DNA of 64,000 bases from positions 151,828 to 215,827 of the forward strand of contig JAEZZQ010000050.1 in assembly GCA_023442465.1 (NCBI GenBank), read 5' to 3'. Source of the stretch: Bacillota bacterium (lineage in GTDB: Bacteria > Bacillota > Clostridia > Lachnospirales > Lachnospiraceae). Shown one piece after another: positions 58,901 through 64,000 of the stretch (its first letter is position 1; each line of letters begins with the position of its first letter). The position numbers and the translations under genes are program-made. Under the pieces are notes generated by a model. The model had not been told where the DNA came from. It saw only the letters and a program-made list of their open reading frames with translations, and ran no database searches.

Positions 58901-59684
58901 AAAAGAGCAGATACAGGCGGAAGGAGCCAGACGGAGATTGTACCTTTCTGACAGACAGCTTCCCGTAGATGAAGGATTGATGACGCATATGTCAGAAATC
59001 TTTGATTATGCGTATGAGCATGAAAATTTAAAGGATTTGTATACGAAAACTACGGTGTCCGAACTGAAGAAAGCCGGTCAGGAGGAGGAAACAGATTTTG
59101 CCTTTCATCTGTACGAGGAGGAAATAGTGATTCCTTACGTTCCCAGATTCATGCAGGAGGAAGAAATCTTGGGGGGATCAGGAAGGGGAAGCGCTTTTCA
59201 TAAGGTAATGGAGCTTATGGATTTCGCAGACGCAGAAGTGAGAGTGCCTGTTGGGGAGCAGATTGCCAAGATGCAGCAGCAAGGCTTGCTAAGCGCGGAA
59301 TATGCCGGAGCGGTCTCCGTTACGGCTATCGAGGAATTCATGAATACCGGCTTGGCGGCTCGTATGGCGGAGGCGGATAGACATGGCTGCCTGCATAGAG
59401 AACAGCCCTTTGTACTGGGCCTTCCGGCAAATGAGCTGAACGAAAAGTTTCCTTCTGAGGAGCTGGTGCTCATTCAGGGAATTATCGACGTCTATTTTGA
59501 GGAAGATGCGCAGCTTGTGGTGGCCGATTACAAGACGGATAAGGTGAGTACGCCGGAGGAACTCGTTAAAAGGTACGAAAAGCAGTTAGATTATTATGCA
59601 AAAGCTTTAGAGCAGCTTACCGGGAAGCGGGTAAAGGAAAAAATAATATATTCATTTGGACTTAGGAAAGAAATTATGATATGA
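55947..59684 (+). CDS. addA: AddA, helicase-nuclease subunit
   Basis: A 1245-residue UvrD-type helicase. Walker A is SAAAGSGKTAVLVERI, motif II is IDEYQDSNLVQEYLL, and the later helicase motif is VRIMSIHKSKGLEFP. The C-terminal nuclease has GSAFHKVMELMDF and VVADYKTDKV. The start at 55947 is preferred because GGAG lies 10 bases upstream and the family begins with TYTKEQQ. An open frame from 55806 overlaps addB and would add 47 unlikely basic residues. Stop at 59684; the next gene is 173 bases away. Confidence 0.97.
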   Translation: MGITYTKEQQEVIDTHGCNILVSAAAGSGKTAVLVERIVKMISDEAKPVDIDRLLVVTFTNAAAAEMRERIGNAIAARLEAEPWNEHLQKQAALVHNAQITTIDSFCMFVIRNNFNDIGLDPGFRVADEGELKLLKKDVMAELLEQKFEEGNASFLHCVEYFSTGNHDRAIEEHILKLYQFAESYPWPEEWLLDRKRDYEIDSLKELEERKDGSWIAFCMEQIRSLTQDCVRKMEECILICEQPDGPYMYAEVLEREKQRLERLTLLTRYSEGYALFGGMTFDRLPSRKDDSVSGAKREIVQGIRKEIKEIWKDLCVKYFPAQPETVLKYMKGSSAAVAELVDLTLEYKEALDKKKRESNIIDFSDMEHLALSILIKRRNDEAACYIENADEPSRYLKGIEITKTALDYRAFFKEILIDEYQDSNLVQEYLLESVSGESEGAFNRFMVGDVKQSIYKFRLARPEIFMKKYNDYKAGSNTERRIDLHKNFRSRKEILDSVNYIFAQIMGRKLGGVEYDDKAALYPGAVYPAVEQEGERISQNCTELLLIKKQESEEGKMSVRQREAYAVAKRIKELVGHFPVTDRESGVLRPARYQDIVILLRTNAGWDEDFKSVLKEEGIPSHVASKTGYFAAKEIQTLLQLLRILDNPQQDIPLFGVLKSYFGNFDEEEIAKIRAAFSDKKKKLYFCLKEFETGDAALGQKVRSFLEFLEEYRDKTVYMPIHELMRDIAIETGYLHYVTALPGGEQRKANVETLLERASAFERTSYYGLFHFIRYMEQLEKYDVDYGEANILDENADVVRIMSIHKSKGLEFPICFVSGLAKRFNMMDTNGKMIADMDMGIGADYVDVENRLQSKTLRKNVIAEKMRLDNLGEELRVLYVALTRAKEKLIMTGVVDKLESKLNALVPMRISKEPQLFYSELTGAGSYLDFILPALVRHSSFASIWKEFGYEDVTDVISETGLYAGDAQIRVRLIGDEELAEAEIKEQIQAEGARRRLYLSDRQLPVDEGLMTHMSEIFDYAYEHENLKDLYTKTTVSELKKAGQEEETDFAFHLYEEEIVIPYVPRFMQEEEILGGSGRGSAFHKVMELMDFADAEVRVPVGEQIAKMQQQGLLSAEYAGAVSVTAIEEFMNTGLAARMAEADRHGCLHREQPFVLGLPANELNEKFPSEELVLIQGIIDVYFEEDAQLVVADYKTDKVSTPEELVKRYEKQLDYYAKALEQLTGKRVKEKIIYSFGLRKEIMI

Positions 59685-59739
59685 TAAAGCGTGGACTCAT
59701 AAGGAGCCCTTAAAATGCGAAATGTAGAGATTCGGCAGC

Positions 59740-59819
59740 ACAAGTTATTCCGTGCGAAATTACGTAGGATGAATAATTTCTGTGCATAACTTGTTGAAGT
59801 TTTAATAAAGATAAAACTT
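59740..59819 (+). promoter_or_regulatory. Hairpin leader before the ECF transporter operon
   Basis: ACAAGTTAT (59740-59748) pairs with ATAACTTGT (59786-59794), and GAAATTA (59756-59762) with TAATTTC (59774-59780) inside it. AAGTTTTA (59797-59804) pairs with TAAAACTT (59812-59819) just after. The rest of the 173-base gap holds no gene. This might be a riboswitch for the transported vitamin or precursor, but no known consensus was recognised. ACGTAGGATGAA in the loop only partly resembles the TPP element and lacks CTGAGA. Confidence 0.4.
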
Positions 59820-59857
59820 TACTGCTGAATGGTTCAACGAGTGAGGAGGAAGGAAGC

Positions 59858-60409
59858 ATGAAGACAAGTTTTGGTGTAAAAGAAGTGGTTGCAGTTGGTA
59901 TTGGAGCAGCATTATTTGTCGCTTTGACTCAGGTACAGATTCCGCTTGGAATCCCGAATACATATTTGCAGCCGAGAGCAGCTCTTCTGGCGTTTCTGGC
60001 AGCGGTGTTCGGGCCTATAGTAGGCGCGGCGGTAGGTCTTATCGGACATGCGGTGGGAGACATGTTCTTTTACGGAAGCGCATGGTGGAGCTGGGTATTT
60101 CCCGAGGCGGTATTCGGAATTATCGTAGGTGTATTCGCGAAGAAATATGCCATCAAAGAAGGCGGATTCGGTAAAAAAGAAATTATCCATTTCAACGTGG
60201 TACAGATTATTGCCAACGCAGCAGCGTGGATTTTGGTAGCTCCCGTTTTGGATATCATCATTTACAAGGAGCCGGTGAATAAAGTATTTTTGCAGGGTGT
60301 AGCAGCATGGCTCGGCAACGTGGTGATCATCGCGATTCTCGGTACGCTGCTGGCTGTGGGATATTCGAAGGTCGGCGCAAAATCCTCCAGCTTAACGAAA
60401 GAGGATTAA
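59858..60409 (+). CDS. ECF transporter S component (UPF0397-like)
   Basis: A 183-residue membrane protein with about five or six helices and the family motifs VAVGIGAALF, IPLGIPNTYLQPRAALLAF and GHAVGDMFFYGSAWWSWV. These match UPF0397, S components of group I ECF transporters with unknown substrate. It should bind a vitamin or precursor and is followed by its own ATPase and T component. GAGGAGGAAGG precedes its ATG. Ligand identity cannot be read from the sequence. Confidence 0.88.
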   Translation: MKTSFGVKEVVAVGIGAALFVALTQVQIPLGIPNTYLQPRAALLAFLAAVFGPIVGAAVGLIGHAVGDMFFYGSAWWSWVFPEAVFGIIVGVFAKKYAIKEGGFGKKEIIHFNVVQIIANAAAWILVAPVLDIIIYKEPVNKVFLQGVAAWLGNVVIIAILGTLLAVGYSKVGAKSSSLTKED

Positions 60410-60427
60410 AAGAGGATTAGATGAAAG

Positions 60428-62140
60428 ATGACACCGATTATCGAATTTAAGAATTACACATTTAAATATCGATCACAGGTAGAACCTACTCTCCGGGATA
60501 TCAGTTTAAAGATTTATCCCGGAGAAAAGGTCTTGATTGTGGGACCATCCGGTTCGGGCAAATCAACGATTGTCCACTGCATCAACGGCTTGGTTCCATT
60601 TTCATTTGCCGGCGATGTTACGGGAACGCTGAGCGTCAAGGGAGAGGACCCTACGAAGCTGGGCGTGTTTGGAATGTCTAAAATTGCAGGAACCGTACTG
60701 CAAGATACCAACGGTCAGTTTGTCGGTCTGACGGTAGCAGAGGATATTGCGTTCGCCCTGGAGAACGATATGGTGTCTCAGGAGGAGATGTTCGAACGGG
60801 TAGAAAAGGCAGCGCAGGTGGTGGATGTGGAGACATTACTTACTCATGCGCCGTGGGAGCTGTCGGGAGGACAGAAGCAGAGAGTTTCTATGGCGGGCGT
60901 TATGGTGGATGACGTAGAGATACTGCTGTTCGACGAACCCCTTGCCAATCTCGACCCGGCGACGGGAAAAAGAGCCATCGATTTGATCGACCGAATCAGC
61001 AAGGAAAGAAAGGCAACGATTTTAATTATCGAGCATCGGCTGGAGGATGCTCTGTACCGCGATGCGGACAGAATCGTGGTAGTAGGAGAGGGGCGCATCG
61101 TGGCGGATTTGAGGCCTGACGAGCTGCTTTCCAAGGATATTCTCATAGAGCAGGGAATCAGGGAGCCTCTTTATATTGCGGCACTGAAACATGCAGGCTG
61201 TCAGATTACTGAGGAAAGCAAGCCCCAACATATAGAGACCATGGTTTTAGATACTTATAAGGAGCAGGTAAAAGAGTGGTTTCGCACATCGGAGTATGAA
61301 AAGGGAAAAAGGGCGGAAGAAAGTGTGCTGACTGTTAATGACTTATATTTCTCCTATACTGAGGGAAAACAGGTATTACAGCATATTCATTTCGATATAC
61401 ATAAAGGGGAAATGGTAAGTATCGTGGGAAAGAACGGCGCAGGGAAATCTACGCTTGCGGGAATCATCTGCGGATTCATGAAGCCTGCGAGAGGCAGCAT
61501 TTTTCTGAACGGTCAGGATATGGAAGGCCTGTCGGTAAAGGAACGCGGTGAAAAAATAGGACTGGTAATGCAAAGTCCCGGTCAGATGATATCCAAGCCG
61601 ATGATTTATGACGAGGTAGCCTTAGGACTTACGGTGCGTGGAGTGCCGGAGGAAGAAGTAAAGGAGAGGGTATACCGCACGTTAAAAATATGCGGGCTGT
61701 ATCCGTTCCGCAACTGGCCGATATCGGCGCTTAGCTACGGGCAGAAGAAGAGGGTGACCATCGCGTCTATTCTCGTTATGAACCCGGAGGTCATTATTTT
61801 GGACGAGCCTACCGCGGGTCAGGACTATAGGCATTATACGGAAATTATGGAATTTCTCAAGGAAATTAACGAAAGCTACGGCATCACGATCATAATGATC
61901 ACCCATGATATGCACTTGATGCTGGAATATACGGATAGGGCCATTGTTATTGCAGATGGGCATCTTCTTGCGGACGATACCCCTGCCAATGTGCTTACGG
62001 ACGAGACAATAGCGGATCGGGCGTATCTGAAAAAGACTTCTCTCTACGACCTTGCCATAAGGTGCGGCGTGGAGAATACTTCTGAATTCGCAGAACGTTT
62101 TATTCATTACGAAAGAGCCAGACGGGAGGAAAATAAATAG
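60428..62140 (+). CDS. ECF transporter duplicated ATPase (fused A and A')
   Basis: A 570-residue protein with two ABC ATPase halves. The first (about 1-270) has GPSGSGKST, LSGGQKQR and LLFDEPLANLD. The second (about 300-570) has GKNGAGKST, LSYGQKKR and IILDEPTAGQD. Each has its own Walker B and signature, so both sites could hydrolyse ATP. Fused ATPases of the YkoD type go with group I ECF transporters and match the S and T genes around it. It starts 18 bases after the S gene. Confidence 0.93.
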   Translation: MTPIIEFKNYTFKYRSQVEPTLRDISLKIYPGEKVLIVGPSGSGKSTIVHCINGLVPFSFAGDVTGTLSVKGEDPTKLGVFGMSKIAGTVLQDTNGQFVGLTVAEDIAFALENDMVSQEEMFERVEKAAQVVDVETLLTHAPWELSGGQKQRVSMAGVMVDDVEILLFDEPLANLDPATGKRAIDLIDRISKERKATILIIEHRLEDALYRDADRIVVVGEGRIVADLRPDELLSKDILIEQGIREPLYIAALKHAGCQITEESKPQHIETMVLDTYKEQVKEWFRTSEYEKGKRAEESVLTVNDLYFSYTEGKQVLQHIHFDIHKGEMVSIVGKNGAGKSTLAGIICGFMKPARGSIFLNGQDMEGLSVKERGEKIGLVMQSPGQMISKPMIYDEVALGLTVRGVPEEEVKERVYRTLKICGLYPFRNWPISALSYGQKKRVTIASILVMNPEVIILDEPTAGQDYRHYTEIMEFLKEINESYGITIIMITHDMHLMLEYTDRAIVIADGHLLADDTPANVLTDETIADRAYLKKTSLYDLAIRCGVENTSEFAERFIHYERARREENK

Positions 62141-62142
62141 TT

Positions 62143-62973
62143 ATGGCCAGAATATTGACCTATGAAGAAAAGGACACATGGATTCATAGACTTTCCGGCG
62201 TTACCAAGCTTATATTCTTCCTGCTGTGGACGCTGGTAAGCATGCTGTCCTATGATACGAGAGTGCTGCTTTCGATGGTACTCGGAAGTTTGATTATTTA
62301 TAAGATGTCTAAGATCAGGTGGAGACAGGTGGGAACAGTTTTTATATTCATCTTGTTTTTTCTTATCTTTAATTTGATTGCTATTTTTGTGTTTTCGCCT
62401 TATGAGGGAGTGAACATTTATGGCAGCAGGACGGACATCATGCATTTGTTCGGAGGATATTTTCTGACGAAGGAGCAGCTTTTTTATGAATTCAATGTCA
62501 TGATAAAATATGTTACGATCGTGCCTGCGGTATTTATGTTTATCATAACTACTAATCCCAGCGAATTTGCCGCTTCTTTAAACCGTATTGGAGTCAGCTA
62601 TAACGTGGGTTATGCGGTAGCTATTACCCTCCGGTATATACCCGATGTTCAGGACGACTTTACGAAGATAAAGCATGCGCAGGAGGCGAGAGGTATCGAG
62701 ATGTCAGGAAAAGCCTCTTTGTTCGGCAGGATAAAGAATATTGCATCCATTATATTCCCTCTTATTTTCACGAGTATGGAGCGTATCGATGTGGTGAGCA
62801 ACGCTATGGAGCTGCGCGGCTTCGGAAAGCATAAGAAGCGAACGTGGTATGCGGGGAAAAAGTTAAAAAGAGCGGACTATATCGTGATCGGAGTTATTGT
62901 AGTCATTGCGGTAGCGGCGCTTATCATTACTTTTCACGATGGGAACCGTTTTTATAACCCATTCGTGAAATAG
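62143..62973 (+). CDS. ECF transporter T component
   Basis: A 276-residue membrane protein with several helices (LIFFLLWTLVSMLS, FILFFLIFNLIAIFV and others). The coupling-helix signatures are AQEARGIEM and MELRGFGKHKKR, the two Ala-Arg-Gly-like motifs that dock to the ATPases; the second reads Leu-Arg-Gly. The gene begins 2 bases after the ATPase gene, with GGAGGAAAA before it. It completes the transporter; the substrate depends on the S component. Confidence 0.92.
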   Translation: MARILTYEEKDTWIHRLSGVTKLIFFLLWTLVSMLSYDTRVLLSMVLGSLIIYKMSKIRWRQVGTVFIFILFFLIFNLIAIFVFSPYEGVNIYGSRTDIMHLFGGYFLTKEQLFYEFNVMIKYVTIVPAVFMFIITTNPSEFAASLNRIGVSYNVGYAVAITLRYIPDVQDDFTKIKHAQEARGIEMSGKASLFGRIKNIASIIFPLIFTSMERIDVVSNAMELRGFGKHKKRTWYAGKKLKRADYIVIGVIVVIAVAALIITFHDGNRFYNPFVK

Positions 62974-63016
62974 AAAGGTTATTAGAAAATTGTATTTTGG
63001 AACAGGAGATGAAGTG

Positions 63017-63874
63017 TTGGAAAATGTAGGAATTATATTGGAAGGAGGAGCCATGCGCAGCATGTTCTGTGCGGGTGTGCTGGATTTTTTTCTGGACAAT
63101 GACATACAGATTCCCAATGTGATGGCGGTATCGGCTGGTGCATACGCCGGTATGAATTACGTATCGGAACAGAGAGGGCGTGTAATGGAAGCCATTATCG
63201 AGCCTATGGAGAACGAGAAATACCTGGGATTTTCCACCTTTTTAAGAAAAGGTACCTTTTTTGATATGGATTTATTGTTCGATGAGATTCCGAAACGGAG
63301 AGCTCCCTTCGATTTTGAAGCATTTACAGCTTCCGCAAAAAGATTTATTACCAGCACGGTAAACTGCGTGACAGGGGAATCCGTTTATCATGATAAATTC
63401 AGCGATGAGGATGATTTTCTGAAAATATGCAGAGCGGCTAATTCGCTGCCGTTTATCGGGAAAGTGACCCATATCGACGGGATTCCCATGCTGGACGGCG
63501 GTATGGCAGATGCGATTCCGATTGGTAAGGCGTTAGAAGAGGGCTGGAAGAAGGTAGTCGTAGTCGTTACGAGGAATACGAAATATCGCAAAAAGCAGAG
63601 ATATTTCTATCTTGCTATGATCAGGCTCTTATATCATAAATATCCCAAATTCATTCATCTGGTAGCCGGGAGGGCGGCCAGATACAACCAATCCCTCGAC
63701 ATACTGGAGCATATGGAGAAGGAGGGGCGTGCTTTCGTGCTGCGGCCTTCAGATGACATATATCTAATTAACAACGAGACGGATGCGGCGAGACTTAAAG
63801 AGTATTATCGGCATGGGTATGAGGTAGCAGAGGAAAAAAAGGCAGAATTGAAGGCTTTTTTAGCTGAAGCTTGA
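63017..63874 (+). CDS. Patatin-like phospholipase
   Basis: A 285-residue patatin-family hydrolase. GIILEGGAMRSMF is the glycine-rich oxyanion loop, Ser39 in AVSAGA is the nucleophile and Asp160 in LDGGMAD is the partner, a Ser-Asp dyad. In the usual GxSxG the first Gly is Ala here. Bacterial members cleave acyl chains from lipids. The start is taken as TTG 63017, 8 bases after AGGAG and matching the family opening ENVGIILEGG. GTG 63014 and TTG 62990 are alternatives. It follows the ECF T gene by 43 bases with TAGAAAGG between. Confidence 0.85.
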   Translation: MENVGIILEGGAMRSMFCAGVLDFFLDNDIQIPNVMAVSAGAYAGMNYVSEQRGRVMEAIIEPMENEKYLGFSTFLRKGTFFDMDLLFDEIPKRRAPFDFEAFTASAKRFITSTVNCVTGESVYHDKFSDEDDFLKICRAANSLPFIGKVTHIDGIPMLDGGMADAIPIGKALEEGWKKVVVVVTRNTKYRKKQRYFYLAMIRLLYHKYPKFIHLVAGRAARYNQSLDILEHMEKEGRAFVLRPSDDIYLINNETDAARLKEYYRHGYEVAEEKKAELKAFLAEA

Positions 63875-64000
63875 GGTTACTGTTCACACAGTAGCTTAAC
63901 ACTTGCTGTTAAGCTACGTAAGAACGTGATGCAAGAGATGATTTCTGCTTCGCGAAGCGAATTTAAATGCAGGAATCATGCGTTACTGAGAACGGAGTGA
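63875..64000. repeat. Hairpin-rich non-coding end of the window
   Basis: TACTGT/ACAGTA (63880-63895) and GTAGCTTAACA/TGTTAAGCTAC (11 perfect pairs, 63892-63918) come first. ATGATTTCTGC then pairs with GCAGGAATCAT with one mismatch around GCTTCGCGAAGC (63938 onward to about 63989). No T tract follows, so this looks like a structured repeat unit rather than a simple terminator, and it probably continues past the window. Confidence 0.5.

Noticed and set aside
59756..59780. TPP riboswitch before the ECF operon
   Set aside because: The loop ACGTAGGATGAA is only faintly similar and CTGAGA is missing.

Overview
The window reads as a chromosomal segment of an anaerobic, low-to-mid G+C Firmicute, most likely a member of the Lachnospiraceae (class Clostridia). 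The reasons are an AddAB (not RecBCD) recombination system, a SUF operon with SufU, a flavodiiron protein, an archaeal-type phosphoglycerate mutase beside hom, a YesM/YesN-like two-component pair, an N,N'-diacetylchitobiose-phosphorylase-type GH94 enzyme, and several small families typical of gut clostridia (a DUF6062-like protein, DUF2225, membrane-anchored proteins of unknown function). I saw no rRNA, tRNA, CRISPR array, phage module or transposase.

Layout. 1-155: start of aroC on the minus strand, cut by the window edge. 303-10052: a sugar-uptake operon with a PRD-type regulator, a fructose-type EIIA, a complete mannose-family EIIA/B/C/D, an iron- and a zinc-dependent dehydrogenase, its own HPr and Enzyme I, and a class II aldolase. 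10265-16898: a MarR-like regulator with a cysteine-rich tail, sufCBDSU and a flavodiiron protein, followed by sodA and a remnant that looks like the end of dps. 18021-22440: an ACT-domain protein, hom, the apgM-type putative homoserine kinase and lysC. 22631-24138: two small membrane proteins. 24353-31590: guaB, a GGDEF-EAL protein, purH and a DHH phosphoesterase. 31942-38061: glnS, a DUF2225 protein, a MocR regulator, an acidic membrane-anchored protein, a TetR regulator and a DUF6062-like protein.

38486-44430: a PfkB-fold protein without its catalytic Asp, an M19 dipeptidase, a GH94 phosphorylase and a phosphohexomutase. 44719-51054: a sensor kinase, a sugar-binding lipoprotein, an AraC-type response regulator and a chemoreceptor, together resembling a sensory unit with no permease. 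51055-51609: a non-coding stretch with a large palindromic element apparently inserted in a tandem-repeat array. 51610-63874: a NagD-like HAD phosphatase, addB, addA, a three-gene ECF transporter (S, fused A-A', T) and a patatin-like hydrolase. The last 126 bases are hairpin-rich and non-coding.

How the genes work together. The first operon carries its whole phosphorelay (EI, HPr, EII) and would import and phosphorylate one sugar or polyol, oxidise or reduce it and split it with the aldolase. The suf-flavodiiron-sod block is an oxygen and iron-sulfur defence unit. guaB, purH and the c-di-GMP enzyme are packed tightly enough to link purine synthesis to second-messenger turnover. No single locus is a clear new system. 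The most unusual items are the Cys-tailed regulator on the suf operon, the purine/c-di-GMP operon, the pseudo-kinase behind a structured leader, the permease-less sensory cluster and the palindromic element.
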